Notes: a model not told the origin generated them from the letters alone. Positions 19,119 to 30,603 are shown, counted from the stretch's first letter. The stretch is DNA of 64,000 bases from Xanthomonas translucens pv. cerealis (GCF_006838285.1 NZ_CP038228.1:1860001-1924000), one strand, 5' to 3'. Made by a program: numbers and translations.

Positions 19119-20807
19119 TCAGCGGCCGCTGCGCCAAATCGAGATCAGGATCCACACGCCCGACAGCGCCGCGCCGATGAAGCCGCCCACCCCGATCGCC
19201 AACAGCCAGCGACTGGAAACGCCGCCGACGCTGTTCATCACGATCGAGGAACCGATGATCAGCGCGGCGGTGACGATACCCATGGTCAGCCGATTCGCGG
19301 CGCGGTTGACCTGGTCGCCGAAGCCCTTCAGCGACGTGGTCTCGACATTGAGCTGCAGCCGTCCGCGCCGCGCCGCCTGCAGCAGCCGGCGGGTGTCGCG
19401 CGGCAGGTCGCCGAGCAGTTCCAGCGCGCCGAGCACGGTGCGGCGGCCGCGCTTGGCCATCGCACGCGGGGCGAAGCGCTGCAGCATCACCCGCTCCAGG
19501 TACGGCGCCGCGGCACCGGCCATGTCGAAGTCGGGATCGAGCTGGCGCCCTACCCCTTCCAAGGTCAGGAAGGTCTTGATCATCAGCGCCAGGTCGGCCG
19601 GCAGCGCCAGCGCGTGCTGGCGCAGGATCGCGGTGACGTCGCCGAGCATCGCGCCAACCCGCAACTCCTTCAACGGCACGCCGCGGTACTGATCGACGAA
19701 ACCGGCGATCTCCAGTTGCAGCCGCGCCTCGTCGACCTCGGCGTCGCCGTCGGTCCATTCCAGCAGCACGTCGGTGACCGCTTCGGCCTCCTGCGTGACC
19801 AAGCCGTGCAACAGTTGCACGACCTGATAACGGCGCTGCTCGGAGATGCGCCCGACCATGCCGAAATCGATCACCGCGATGCGTTCGCCGGGCAGGTAGA
19901 AGATGTTGCCCGGATGCGGATCGGCGTGGAAGCAGCCGTCCTCGAGCACCATCTTAAACACGATGTCGGCACCGACGCGGGCCAGCTTGCGCCGGTCCAG
20001 GCCAGCGGCATCCACGCCTGCCAGGTCGCGCCCGCCGATACCGGCGACGAAGTCCTGCACGTTGAGGGTTTCGCAGGTCCACTGCCAGTGCATGCGCGGG
20101 ATCAGGATCTCGTCGTGGCCCTGGAAATTGGCCGCGATGCGCTCGGCGTTGCGGCATTCGCCGGCGAAATCCAGCTCGCGCCGCAGCGACACGGTGAACT
20201 GGTGCACCACCTCCGCCGGGTGATAGCGCTTGAGGTCGACCGCGCGCGCCTCGACGATCTCGGCGAGCCGCGCCAACAGCCGCAGGTCGGCCTCGATCAC
20301 GTCGCGGATGCCGGGGCGGCGCACCTTCATGACTACCGGGGTGCCGTCGTGCAGCCAGGCGCGATGGGTCTGCGCTAGCGAGGCGGCGGCCAGCGGCGCT
20401 TGCTCGACCTGGGCGAAGATCGCCGACGGTGCCTCGCCCAACGCCTCGATCAGTTGCGGCAGGATCTGTTCGTAGGGCAGCGCCGGCGCCGCGTTCTGCA
20501 GTTCGCCCAATTCGTCGATCCACTCCGGCGGCAGCAGGTCCACGCGCGTGGCCAGCACCTGGCCAAGCTTGACGAAGGTCGGGCCGAGATCCTGCAGCGC
20601 GCGCCTAACCCGCTGCGGCGCCGACATGCGCAGCATTTCTTCGGCGTTATGCCAGTGCAGCAGGCGCCCGGCGCGTTCCAGCACGTCGGCCATGCCGATA
20701 CGGCGGACCACATCGCCGAAGCCGTAGCGGATCAGCACCGAGGCGATTTCCTGCAGGCGCCCCAGGTCGCGGACCGTGCTCAGCGCCTCCCACATCGTGG
20801 TCGCCAT
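19119..20807 (-). CDS. UbiB/AarF-family atypical kinase-like protein
   Basis: Membrane-bound ABC1/ADCK-type protein associated with isoprenoid-quinone metabolism. The 562 residues show the family signatures KLGQ (FVKLGQVLATR near 78), the Ala-rich loop (AAASLAQTHRA), the Lys in VVMKVRRPG, DPHPGN and DFGMVG. Two hydrophobic helices close the protein (MGIVTAALIIGSSIVM and LLAIGVGGFIGAALSGVW). It is not beside ubiE/ubiJ, so it may be a paralogue of the true ubiB; the symbol is left empty. Start ATG 20807; Met5 is an alternative. Confidence 0.85.
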   Translation of the reverse strand: MATTMWEALSTVRDLGRLQEIASVLIRYGFGDVVRRIGMADVLERAGRLLHWHNAEEMLRMSAPQRVRRALQDLGPTFVKLGQVLATRVDLLPPEWIDELGELQNAAPALPYEQILPQLIEALGEAPSAIFAQVEQAPLAAASLAQTHRAWLHDGTPVVMKVRRPGIRDVIEADLRLLARLAEIVEARAVDLKRYHPAEVVHQFTVSLRRELDFAGECRNAERIAANFQGHDEILIPRMHWQWTCETLNVQDFVAGIGGRDLAGVDAAGLDRRKLARVGADIVFKMVLEDGCFHADPHPGNIFYLPGERIAVIDFGMVGRISEQRRYQVVQLLHGLVTQEAEAVTDVLLEWTDGDAEVDEARLQLEIAGFVDQYRGVPLKELRVGAMLGDVTAILRQHALALPADLALMIKTFLTLEGVGRQLDPDFDMAGAAAPYLERVMLQRFAPRAMAKRGRRTVLGALELLGDLPRDTRRLLQAARRGRLQLNVETTSLKGFGDQVNRAANRLTMGIVTAALIIGSSIVMNSVGGVSSRWLLAIGVGGFIGAALSGVWILISIWRSGR

Positions 20808-20824
20808 CTAGAGCTCAAGGGTGT

Positions 20825-21319
20825 TCACAGCAGCGCACCGAGTCCGTGCAACGCCGCAGCCACGGTCTGCCGGCGCACCGCGTCGCGGTCGCCGTCGAAG
20901 TTGAACAGTTGCGCACTGGCGTAGCCGCCGCGCCGCTTCCAGCCCACCCACACGGTGCCGACCGGCTTGTCGGCGGAACCGCCGCCGGGGCCGGCGATGC
21001 CGGTCACCGCCACCGCGATGCTGGCGCCGGAATTGACCAGCGCGCCGGACACCATCTCGATCACCGTCTCGCGGCTGACCGCGCCATGGTGTTCCAGCGT
21101 CTGCGGACGCACCCCTAGCAGCGCCTGTTTGGCTTCGTAGCTGTAGGCGACCATGCCGCAGTCGAACCAGTCCGAGGAGCCGGCGATATCGGTCATCGCC
21201 TTGGCGATCCAGCCGCCGCTGCAGCTCTCGGCGGTAACCAGGCGCTCGCGCGTGGTGCGCAACTGGTCGCTGAGCGCAGTGGCGAGTTGCAGGAGTTGCG
21301 GATCGGTGGGGACGGTCAT
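20825..21319 (-). CDS. pncC: Nicotinamide-nucleotide amidase (CinA C-terminal domain protein)
   Basis: Stand-alone CinA-C protein of 164 residues, deamidating NMN to nicotinate mononucleotide in NAD recycling (activity known for E. coli PncC). Signatures TAESCSGGWIAK and AVTGIAGPGGGS are intact, and the MoaB-like N-terminal domain of full CinA is absent. Close to recA, as cinA-type genes often are. Ends 18 bases before ubiB. Confidence 0.9.
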   Translation of the reverse strand: MTVPTDPQLLQLATALSDQLRTTRERLVTAESCSGGWIAKAMTDIAGSSDWFDCGMVAYSYEAKQALLGVRPQTLEHHGAVSRETVIEMVSGALVNSGASIAVAVTGIAGPGGGSADKPVGTVWVGWKRRGGYASAQLFNFDGDRDAVRRQTVAAALHGLGALL

Positions 21320-21624
21320 GGCGCTGCTCGGGAAACCAATGCGCTTTGTAGCCCAATTCGCTACGGCTGTCGCGCTTGCGCGATGTGGGGCAATGCGCAG
21401 CTTCAGCGATGGTGGTGCACGGGCTGGCGCTGATGCGTCAGGCGCAGGCTCGCTTGCATGCCTGCGCCATCAAGGATCGTCGTCGCGCAGCGAAGAAGAA
21501 CAGCCATGCGTTGATTAGGATGAGGACACTGAGATCGCTCACACAAGAATGTGCTGCAAGCTGCAGGCGCCTCAGAAAAAATACAGCTAAGCGAGGCGTG
21601 CAGCGGCGTCATCCGACATTGCGG
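21320..21624. other. Intergenic region between hflX and pncC
   Basis: About 305 bases without a credible gene. It is less GC-rich towards hflX (AT-rich stretch near 21,500-21,590), probably holding the pncC-ubiB promoter. I see no clear terminator for hflX. Confidence 0.5.
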
Positions 21625-22950
21625 CTAACGCCGTTGCCATTCCTCTTCCTCGCGCGGCGGCAGCAGCGCGCGGATCGGCGCGCCGTCGGCGCTGGCGGCC
21701 AGGCGTTCGGCCTCGGTGATCGGGATGTCCACCTGCAGCAGCCAGCCGTCTTCGTCGGCCTGCTCGCTGCGGATCACTTGCAACTGGTGCAGCTGCGAGC
21801 GCAGGCGCCCAGCGCTGGACGGCAGGCGCAAGCTGCCCTGCACGTGCTGCAGTCCCAGCCGCTGACCGAGCACGCCCTGCAGCAGGTCGAGGCCGCGCTC
21901 GTCGCGCGCCGAGATCCAGACCCGCTCGCGGCGCGCGTCGTCCGGCACGCCGTCCTGCGCATCGTGGCGCACGTCGGCGCCTTCGATGCGGTCGATCTTG
22001 TTGAACACCAGCAGCTGCGGCAGATCGCCGGCGCCGACCGCGTGCAACACCTCATCGACCTGGGCGATGCGCTCTTCGCGCAGCGGATCGGCGGCATCGA
22101 CCACGTGCAGCAGGAAGTCGGCTTCGCGCGCCTCGGACAGGGTCGAGCGGAACGCGGCGACCAGCTCGTGCGGCAGGTTGCGCACGAAGCCAACGGTATC
22201 GGCCAGCATCGCATTGCCGCCGGGCAGCGCGATGCGGCGCACGGTCGGGTCCAGGGTCGCGAACAGTTGGTCCGCGGCGTAGGCCTCCGCGCCAGTCAAG
22301 GCATTGAACAGGGTCGATTTGCCGGCGTTTGTATAGCCGACCACCGCGATCCGCGGCAATTCGCTGCGCACCCGCGCACGGCGCATCTGGGTGTGCTGCA
22401 CCTCGACCTTTTCCAGCCGCTTCTGCAACTGTTCGACCCGCTTCTGCAGCAACCGGCGGTCGGTTTCCAGCTGGGTTTCGCCGGGGCCGCGCAGGCCGAT
22501 CGAACCGCCGCGCTGGCGCTCCAGATGGGTCCAGCCGCGCACCAGCCGCGTGGCCATGTGGCGAAGTTGCGCCAGCTCGACCTGCAACTTGCCCTCGTGG
22601 CTGCGCGCGCGCTGCGCGAAGATGTCCAGGATCAGCCCGGTGCGGTCGATCACGCGCCGCTCCAGGTACTTTTCCAGGTTGCGCTCCTGGCCCGGACTCA
22701 AGGCATGGTTGACCAGGATCAGGTCGGCGCCGCTGGCCTCGGCCACGGCCTTGACCTCTTCCAGCTTGCCGCTGCCGATCAGCGTCGACGGGCTGGGCTT
22801 GTCGATGCGCGCGGTCAGCGTGGCGGCGATGCTGGCGCCGGCGGAGCGCGCCAGGTCGGCGAACTCCTCCAGCACGTCGTCCTCCAACGGACCCCCGGCA
22901 TAGGGCTGAATCAGCAGTGCGTGTTCGCCGCGGCGGGAACGATCAAACAC
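21625..22950 (-). CDS. hflX: HflX ribosome-splitting GTPase
   Basis: GTPase that rescues stalled ribosomes by dissociating subunits. 441 residues: N-terminal ND1 domain, a helical linker (LETDRRLLQKRVEQLQKRLE), the G domain (G1 GYTNAGKST, G3 DTVGF, G4 NKID) and a C-terminal tail with EEEEWQRR. The start is GTG 22950 with GGAG six bases upstream, 26 bases after hfq. The miaA-hfq-hflX order is the classic one. Confidence 0.95.
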   Translation of the reverse strand: MFDRSRRGEHALLIQPYAGGPLEDDVLEEFADLARSAGASIAATLTARIDKPSPSTLIGSGKLEEVKAVAEASGADLILVNHALSPGQERNLEKYLERRVIDRTGLILDIFAQRARSHEGKLQVELAQLRHMATRLVRGWTHLERQRGGSIGLRGPGETQLETDRRLLQKRVEQLQKRLEKVEVQHTQMRRARVRSELPRIAVVGYTNAGKSTLFNALTGAEAYAADQLFATLDPTVRRIALPGGNAMLADTVGFVRNLPHELVAAFRSTLSEAREADFLLHVVDAADPLREERIAQVDEVLHAVGAGDLPQLLVFNKIDRIEGADVRHDAQDGVPDDARRERVWISARDERGLDLLQGVLGQRLGLQHVQGSLRLPSSAGRLRSQLHQLQVIRSEQADEDGWLLQVDIPITEAERLAASADGAPIRALLPPREEEEWQRR

Positions 22951-22976
22951 CCGCGGCTCCGGTCTTCAACAGCGTC

Positions 22977-23252
22977 CTACTCGGCTTCGTCATCGTCCGC
23001 ACTGCCACCCTCGTTCTGCTGCACATAACCACCGCCCGGTCCGACGCGCACGTTGCGCGCGGGCACCACGGTAGAAATGGCGTGTTTGTAGACCATCTGG
23101 CTCACGGTGTTGCGCAACAGCACCACGAATTGGTCGAAGGACTCGATGGTACCCTGCAGCTTGATGCCGTTGACTAGATACACCGAAACCGGCACCCGTT
23201 CGCGACGCAGCGCGTTCAGGAAAGGATCCTGTAAGGATTGCCCCTTGGACAT
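22977..23252 (-). CDS. hfq: RNA chaperone Hfq
   Basis: Hexameric Sm-like protein that pairs small RNAs with mRNAs. 91 residues with the Sm1 region ([20 protein letters not shown]), the conserved FDQFVVLL and Sm2 YKHAISTV motifs, and a short Gly/Asp-rich tail. Same length class as other Xanthomonas Hfq proteins. Confidence 0.98.
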   Translation of the reverse strand: MSKGQSLQDPFLNALRRERVPVSVYLVNGIKLQGTIESFDQFVVLLRNTVSQMVYKHAISTVVPARNVRVGPGGGYVQQNEGGSADDDEAE

Positions 23253-23371
23253 GCTTCACTCCCGTTTATTGTTTTTATGTGCCCGGGACGGCACTGCAGC
23301 TCCCCTGCCGTGGCCCGGACCGCCGATGTTACACAACCGCGGGCTCCAGCACAGCGCGGCGTGTAGCCAAA

Positions 23372-24322
23372 TCAGCGAAGAAAGTCCGCCACCGCGACAT
23401 CCAGGCGCGCGCCGTGGCATTCGGGGTCGAACCAGCGCGCGTCCAGTTCCCCGCGCAGCCAGGTCAGTTGGCGCTTGGCCAGCTGGCGAGTAGCGAAGAT
23501 CGCGCGATCGCGAAACGTCGCCGCATCGCTGGCACCGTCCAGATGTTCCCAGGCCTGGCGGTAGCCCACGGCGCGTACCGCAGGCAACTCCAGCGGCTGC
23601 GCCACCTGGCGCAGCGTCGGCAAGGCGCGCAGCGCGCGCACCTCGTCAAGGAAGCCTTGCGCCAGCATCGCGTCGAAGCGCAGTTCGATGCGCCGGTGCA
23701 GCAGCGCGCGCTCGGCCGGCGCCAGCACCAGTTTCAGCACCCGCAACGGCAGCCGCGGCGGCCCAGGCTGCGCCTGCCATGCGCTGATCGGACGGCCGCT
23801 GAGCTGGAACACTTCCAGCGCGCGCTGGATGCGCTGCGCGTCGCCGGGCCGGATCCGCCGCGCGGCTAGCGGATCGACCTGCTGCAGCTGCGCATGCAAC
23901 GCCGCCCAGCCTTCGGCCTGCGCACGTGCGCCCAGCGTCGCGCGCAGTTGCGGATCGGCCGGCGGCATCGGCGCCAGGCCTTCCAGCAATGCCTGGAAAT
24001 ACAGGCCGGTGCCGCCGGCCAGGATCGGCAGGCGGCCGCGGGCGACGATCGCATCCAGCGCGGCACGCGCGTCCAACGCGAATTCGGCGGCCGAATAGGG
24101 CTGCCACGGATCGCGCAGGTCCAGCAGATGGTGCGGCACACGCGCCAGTTGCGCGACGTCGGGCTTGGCCGCGCCGATGTTCAGGCCGCGGTAGACCAGC
24201 GCCGAATCGACGCTGACGATCTCGCCGCCATAACGCTCGGCCAGGGCGATCGCCGCGGCAGTCTTGCCCGACGCGGTCGGCCCCATCAGCGCAATCGCGC
24301 GCGGACGCCGGTCGGCCGGCAT
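23372..24322 (-). CDS. miaA: tRNA dimethylallyltransferase
   Basis: Adds a dimethylallyl group to A37 of tRNAs reading UNN codons. From ATG 24322 the product is 316 residues with P-loop GPTASGKT (14-21), [16 protein letters not shown] and the tRNA-binding [14 protein letters not shown]. Its ATG shares one base with the folP stop (TGATG), so the longer upstream frame is rejected and coupling with folP is likely. Confidence 0.96.
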   Translation of the reverse strand: MPADRRPRAIALMGPTASGKTAAAIALAERYGGEIVSVDSALVYRGLNIGAAKPDVAQLARVPHHLLDLRDPWQPYSAAEFALDARAALDAIVARGRLPILAGGTGLYFQALLEGLAPMPPADPQLRATLGARAQAEGWAALHAQLQQVDPLAARRIRPGDAQRIQRALEVFQLSGRPISAWQAQPGPPRLPLRVLKLVLAPAERALLHRRIELRFDAMLAQGFLDEVRALRALPTLRQVAQPLELPAVRAVGYRQAWEHLDGASDAATFRDRAIFATRQLAKRQLTWLRGELDARWFDPECHGARLDVAVADFLR

Positions 24323-25221
24323 CAGTCCTCGTCCGGCCAGCGAATCGCGGCGGGCGCAGTGCCGGCGCGCGGCAGCGGCACCGCCGCCAGCGCCCGCCAA
24401 ACCTTCAGTGCGTCCACCGTGGCGGCGACATCGTGCACGCGCAGCAGCAGCGCGCCGCGCTGCGCCGCCAGCAGGTGCGCGGCCACCGAGCCGGCCACGC
24501 GCTGCTCAGGCGCGGCGCGACCGGTCAGCTCGCCGATGCTGCGCTTGCGCGACAGCCCAGCCAGCACCGGCACGCCGAGTTCGACCAGGCGCGACAGCTG
24601 CGCCAGCAATTGCAGGTTGTCGGCGGTGCCCTTGCCGAACCCGAAGCCGGGATCGACCAGCAGGCGGCGCTTGTCGATACCGGCCATTTCCGCGGCGAAG
24701 ATGCGCTCGGCGAGGAACCGGTGTACCTCGCCGACCACGTCGTCGTAGTGCGGCGCGCTGCCGGCGGCATAGGCGTCGTCGGGCATGTGCATCAGCACCA
24801 CCGGCACCCGAAGTTCCGCCGCCGCGTCCAGTGCGCCTGGCCGACGCAAGGCCTGAATATCGTTGATCATGCCGGCGCCAGCGGCGACCGCCGCGCGCAT
24901 CACTTCCGGCTTGAAGGTGTCCACGCTCAGCGGCAACGTGGTTTGCGCCGCCAGCCGTTCGATCACCGGGACGACCCGGCGCAATTCTTCCTGCACCGAT
25001 ACCGGGGTGGCGCCGGGGCGGGTCGATTCGCCGCCGATGTCGAGCAGGTCGGCGCCCTCCTCTGCCAGGCGCAGGCCGTGCGCGACCGCCGCTTCAAGCG
25101 TCGCATGCGCGCCGCCGTCGGAAAACGAGTCGGGGGTGACATTGACGATGCCCATCACCCGCGGACGATCCAGCAACAGGCGGCGTCCGCCGCAATCCAG
25201 GCTGGGCGAGGTCTCGAACAT
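24322..25221 (-). CDS. folP: Dihydropteroate synthase
   Basis: Condenses hydroxymethyl-dihydropterin pyrophosphate with p-aminobenzoate in folate synthesis; target of sulfonamides. 299 residues from ATG 25221: signature 1 [16 protein letters not shown], signature 2 [16 protein letters not shown], then SVDTFKPEV and the Lys in [10 protein letters not shown]. Lies downstream of ftsH but behind two terminator-like hairpins, so it probably has its own promoter. Confidence 0.96.
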   Translation of the reverse strand: MFETSPSLDCGGRRLLLDRPRVMGIVNVTPDSFSDGGAHATLEAAVAHGLRLAEEGADLLDIGGESTRPGATPVSVQEELRRVVPVIERLAAQTTLPLSVDTFKPEVMRAAVAAGAGMINDIQALRRPGALDAAAELRVPVVLMHMPDDAYAAGSAPHYDDVVGEVHRFLAERIFAAEMAGIDKRRLLVDPGFGFGKGTADNLQLLAQLSRLVELGVPVLAGLSRKRSIGELTGRAAPEQRVAGSVAAHLLAAQRGALLLRVHDVAATVDALKVWRALAAVPLPRAGTAPAAIRWPDED

Positions 25222-25414
25222 CAGCGGTGCTCCTGGGCGTTGCCACGCTGCATGGGAATGCTGCGCGTGTCTTTGGTTGCGACCGGCAATGCAGAGCGGA
25301 GCGGGGGCAGCGATGAACGGGCGAGCGATGGCATGGGCGGCGGGCAGTGTAACGGAACGCCATTGTCGCCCAGTCGTAGCGCCTACGACGCGGCGGCGGC
25401 GCGGATGTCCCCAA

Positions 25415-25449
25415 AAAATCGGCCGGAGCGATGCAAGCCTCGCTCCGGC
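25415..25449 (-). terminator. Second terminator-like hairpin after ftsH
   Basis: On the minus strand GCCGGAGCGA/TCGCTCCGGC with an eight-base loop followed by CGATTTTTTGG. It lies about 40 bases beyond the main ftsH terminator. Confidence 0.65.
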
Positions 25450-25486
25450 GGACTGTCCTGCACCGCCGTATCTACAAAAGCGCAGG

Positions 25487-25519
25487 CAACAAAAAAGCCA
25501 GGGATCGCTCCCTGGCTTT
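25487..25519 (-). terminator. Rho-independent terminator after ftsH
   Basis: Perfect 11-bp stem AAAGCCAGGGA/TCCCTGGCTTT with a four-base loop, followed by a T run and TTTGTTG, 22 bases after the ftsH stop. Confidence 0.92.
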
Positions 25520-25540
25520 CTGATCGACCCGAGCGCGCGC

Positions 25541-27484
<1,944 letters not shown>

Positions 27485-27543
27485 CCTCATTGGCTCCGGT
27501 GTCCCTTCAACTCTTTCTCGATGCGTGATGCGACGGTTTCAGC

Positions 27544-28176
27544 TTACTTGATCTGGACACGCTTGCCCTGTCCGAGGACATAGACCTCCGGCGAGCGCTT
27601 GCGCGATGCGGCCGGTTTGCGGATGGACACCTTTTCGTAACGGCGGCGCATCTGGCGGATGTAATCGTCGGACCCGACGCCCTGGAACAGCTTGATCAGG
27701 AACGCCCCGCTCGGTTTGAGGTGGCTATCGGCGAACGCCATCGCCAATTCGGCCAGGTGCATCATCCGCGGCTGGTCCACCGCATCCATGCCGCTTTTAT
27801 TGGGGGCCATATCCGACAGCACAAGGTCTACCGGGTTGCCGCCCAGCATTTCCTCGAACTGCGATAGCACCGCGTCTTCCCTGAAGTCGCCGTGAAGGAA
27901 CTCCACGCCGGCCAGCGGCGGCATCTCCAGGATGTCCAGCGCCAGCACCCGGCCGCGCTCGCCCAGCGACTTGCGCACCTGCTGCGACCAGCCGCCCGGC
28001 GCGGCACCGAGATCGACCACCACCATGTCCGGCTTGAGCAGCTTGTCGCGCTGCAGCAGCTCTTCCAGCTTGTAGGCGGCACGCGACCGCATGCCTTCGG
28101 CCTGGGCCTTCTTTACGAAGGGATCGGCGAAATGTTCGCGGAGCCAGCGTTGGCTGCTTTTGCTGCGGGTTGCCAT
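27544..28176 (-). CDS. rlmE: 23S rRNA 2'-O-ribose U2552 methyltransferase
   Basis: SAM-dependent methyltransferase (FtsJ/RrmJ), heat-shock linked and next to ftsH as in E. coli. 210 residues from ATG 28176. SAM motif VVDLGAAPGGWSQ, and the K-D-K-E catalytic set is visible as AAYKLEE, SDMAPN, LIKLFQG and SPEVYV. Divergent from yhbY with only 66 bases between. Confidence 0.96.
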   Translation of the reverse strand: MATRSKSSQRWLREHFADPFVKKAQAEGMRSRAAYKLEELLQRDKLLKPDMVVVDLGAAPGGWSQQVRKSLGERGRVLALDILEMPPLAGVEFLHGDFREDAVLSQFEEMLGGNPVDLVLSDMAPNKSGMDAVDQPRMMHLAELAMAFADSHLKPSGAFLIKLFQGVGSDDYIRQMRRRYEKVSIRKPAASRKRSPEVYVLGQGKRVQIK

Positions 28177-28242
28177 GGGAGCGCGGTCGTGGTGGGCTGC
28201 CATGATACCCTGATCGCCCTTGGCAACCCCGTTCCCGTCTGC

Positions 28243-28548
28243 ATGTCGATCAGCCTGACTCCGTCCCAGAACCGCTTCCTGCGCGGCCTGGCGCACGACC
28301 TCAAACCCCTCTTGCAGATTGGCGGCAAGGGCGTCACGCCGGCCTTCCTGGCCGAACTGGACGAGGTGCTGGAGCGCCACGAACTGGTCAAGGTGAAGGT
28401 CGGCGGCGACGACCGCGATGCCCGCGACGCGAGCATCGCCAGCTTGGTCGAGCAATCGCACAGCGTGCTGGTGCAGCGCATCGGCCACACCGCGATCCTG
28501 TACCGCCCGGCCAAGGAAGACCGCCAGATCGTGTTGCCGCGCGGCTGA
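28243..28548 (+). CDS. yhbY: YhbY, CRM-domain ribosome assembly protein
   Basis: Small RNA-binding protein linked to 50S subunit maturation. 101 residues covering one CRM domain: LTPSQNRFLRGLAHDLKPLL, QIGGKGVT, and the C-terminal HTAILYRPAKED. Start ATG 28243. Divergent from rlmE, the conserved arrangement in gammaproteobacteria. Confidence 0.93.
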   Translation: MSISLTPSQNRFLRGLAHDLKPLLQIGGKGVTPAFLAELDEVLERHELVKVKVGGDDRDARDASIASLVEQSHSVLVQRIGHTAILYRPAKEDRQIVLPRG

Positions 28549-28567
28549 TCCGCTTGCCGGTGCCATC

Positions 28568-28942
28568 ATGCAGCTGACCCAGGACCTGCCCGACTACGCC
28601 TACACCCTGCGCATGGCCGACGGCCGCCAGGCCAGGGTGAACGACCGCCTGCTCACCCGCAGCTTCATTCTCGCCCCGGACACCCTGGTCGAGCACTGGG
28701 ACGCGCCGGCCGCGGCCGAGCTGCAGCCGCAGCAGCTGCAATCCTTGCTTGAACTGAATCCGGCGCTGGTGATCCTGGGCACCGGCGAGCGCCAGGTGTT
28801 CCCGCCCGCCGCCGCGCTAGCGCTGTTCCTGACCCGCGGCATCGGCATCGAAGTGATGAACAATGCCGCGGCGGCGCGCACCTACAACGTGCTAGCCGCC
28901 GAAGGCCGGCGCGTGGCGGTCGGGTTCATGCTGGAAGGCTGA
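28568..28942 (+). CDS. Mth938-like domain protein
   Basis: 124-residue soluble protein of the Mth938/DUF498 family, whose members include the human complex I assembly factor NDUFAF3; the bacterial role is not established. Visible family features: FILAPDTLVEHWDAPAAAEL and NPALVILGTGERQVFPP, then GIGIEVMNNAAAARTYNVLA. It follows yhbY by 20 bases and is probably cotranscribed. Confidence 0.85.
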   Translation: MQLTQDLPDYAYTLRMADGRQARVNDRLLTRSFILAPDTLVEHWDAPAAAELQPQQLQSLLELNPALVILGTGERQVFPPAAALALFLTRGIGIEVMNNAAAARTYNVLAAEGRRVAVGFMLEG

Positions 28943-29051
28943 GCGGCGGCGTCGCGCTGCAGTCTGCGCGGACCGCGTGTCACTTCTTCCCAAACTCTCT
29001 CAGATGAGCGCCGTCTGGCGCCGGACAGGCATCGCACCGGGGATCCGTGCA

Positions 29052-29270
29052 ACCGACGAGGCGCCGATTACTTGCTGGGCAGATACAACAGCGGATCGAC
29101 CGGCTTGCCGTTGTAGTGGGCGAAGCGGCGCCGCTTGCGGTCCACCGGACCGCGCGCCGCTGAGCGCCCGGCGCGCTGTGCCCGACCGACGACGTGCCGA
29201 TTACTTGCTGGGCAGATACAGCAGCGGATCGACCGGCTTGCCGTTGTAGCGGATCTCGAAGTGCAGCATG
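29052..29270. repeat. Duplicated 3' end of nlpD
   Basis: The last 16 or so codons, the stop and about 18 bases beyond (seen as 29185-29253) are repeated 133 bases further downstream at 29052-29120, with about five mismatches in 69 bases. The outer copy still encodes YNGKPVDPLLYLPSK followed by TAA, but has no start or domain of its own. Confidence 0.88.
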
Positions 29271-29992
29271 TCGCGCGCCGCGCCGCTGCGGCCCATCTCG
29301 GCGATCTGCTCGCCGGCCTTCACGTTTTGGCCTTCGTTGACCAGGCGCTTGCGGTTGTGGCCGTAGGCCGACAGCCATTGCTCGTTGTGCTTGATGATGA
29401 TCAGCTCGCCGTAGCCGACCAGGCCGGCGCCCGAATACACCACCACGCCATCGGCGGCCGCACGCACCGCCTGGCCGCTGCTGCCGGCGATGTCCACGCC
29501 CTGCCTGGTGGTTTCGCCGACCACGAAACGGCTGACCACCGCGCCGTCGGCCGGCCAGCGCCAGCTGAAGCCGCTGCTCACCGGCGTCGGCGCCGCGGCG
29601 GGCGGGCGCGTTGCGGTGGATGGCGGACCCGGCGGCAGCACCACGGCGCTGCCCGGCCGGGCTGAGACGGTGCCGCCGCTCGGCGGATACAGCTTCAACG
29701 ATTGCCCGGGATAGATCGTGTACGGCGGCGGCAGCCGGTTCCAGGCGGCCAGGTCCTGCGGCGCGATGTTGTTGGCGCGGGCGATCGCGTACAGCGTGTC
29801 CCCGCGGCGCACGCTCGCGCTGACCCCGGGCTTTGGTACCGACGGACGCGGCGCCGCAGCAGCGCCGGGCTTGCTGCCGGACGCGCCGGACGTGCGCACC
29901 ACGGTGGCGCTGCTGCACGCGCCAAGCCCCATCGCCACCAGCAAGCACACGCTGCCACGCAGGCCGTTACGCACCACCCGATCGACGCTCAT
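29201..29992 (-). CDS. nlpD: NlpD-type LysM/M23 lipoprotein
   Basis: Outer-membrane lipoprotein of the EnvC/NlpD group, activating an amidase during daughter-cell separation (family knowledge). 263 residues from ATG 29992, lipobox LGAC with Cys26, LysM domain (RRGDTLYAIARANNI, about 58-101), Pro-rich linker and a C-terminal M23 domain. The first zinc ligand is replaced (GVDIAG), as in E. coli NlpD, so it is probably catalytically inactive. ATG overlaps the preceding stop as ATGA. No rpoS follows, unlike enterobacteria and pseudomonads. Confidence 0.92.
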   Translation of the reverse strand: MSVDRVVRNGLRGSVCLLVAMGLGACSSATVVRTSGASGSKPGAAAAPRPSVPKPGVSASVRRGDTLYAIARANNIAPQDLAAWNRLPPPYTIYPGQSLKLYPPSGGTVSARPGSAVVLPPGPPSTATRPPAAAPTPVSSGFSWRWPADGAVVSRFVVGETTRQGVDIAGSSGQAVRAAADGVVVYSGAGLVGYGELIIIKHNEQWLSAYGHNRKRLVNEGQNVKAGEQIAEMGRSGAARDMLHFEIRYNGKPVDPLLYLPSK

Positions 29993-30603
29993 CCGTACTT
30001 CGCTCTCCATATGACCCACACCACCAGCAGCGCCAGGATCGCCATCGCGACCCAACCGAGCGGTTCGATCCAACGGCGCAACGCGGCTTCCGCACGCGGC
30101 CCGCCCAGGCGGATCGCGCCGGCCACCAGATAGACGCGCTTGCCGCGGCCGACCAACATGCTCGTCAGGAACGGTAGCAGCGGGATTCCAACGATGCCTG
30201 AGGCCCAGGTAAATATCTTCAGCGGGATCGGGGTGAAACCGGCCAGCACCAGCAGCCAGAACGCACGCCACGGCGACTCGGCGACCACCTCACGCAGATG
30301 AGTCACCTGCGCATCGATCTTCTGCGTCCAGCCCAGCCACTCGATCAACGGCTGCACCGCGGCGAAGGCGAAATGGCCGAGCATGTAGCCGACCAGCGCG
30401 CCGGCCACCGAGCCCATCAGGCTCAGCGTGGCGAACCACAGCGCGCGCCGCGGCTGCGCCAGCGACATCGGCGCCAGCATCACCTCCGGCGGCACCGGGA
30501 ACACGATCGCCTCGGCGAAGCTGAGCCCGGCCAGGAACGTGGGTGCGCGGCGGTGACGCGACCAGACGATGGCGCGTTCGTACAACGGCCCGAATATCTT
30601 CAT
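29989..30603 (-). CDS. DedA/YqaA-family membrane protein
   Basis: Polytopic inner-membrane protein of the SNARE-associated/VTT family, recently tied to lipid flipping for DedA members in general. 204 residues from ATG 30603, with GGAG nine bases upstream; a TTG nine bases earlier is too close to that site. Conserved FPVPPEVMLAPMSL, the FTPIPLKIFTWASGI re-entrant-loop motif and a C-terminal hydrophobic helix (VAMAILALLVVWVIWR). Sits between pcm and nlpD, the usual Xanthomonas and Pseudomonas place. Confidence 0.88.
   Translation of the reverse strand: MKIFGPLYERAIVWSRHRRAPTFLAGLSFAEAIVFPVPPEVMLAPMSLAQPRRALWFATLSLMGSVAGALVGYMLGHFAFAAVQPLIEWLGWTQKIDAQVTHLREVVAESPWRAFWLLVLAGFTPIPLKIFTWASGIVGIPLLPFLTSMLVGRGKRVYLVAGAIRLGGPRAEAALRRWIEPLGWVAMAILALLVVWVIWRAKYG

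Noticed and set aside
19119..20807. Naming the ABC1-family gene ubiB
   Set aside because: The kinase-like motifs fit, but the usual ubiE-ubiJ neighbours are absent, so orthology is not shown.
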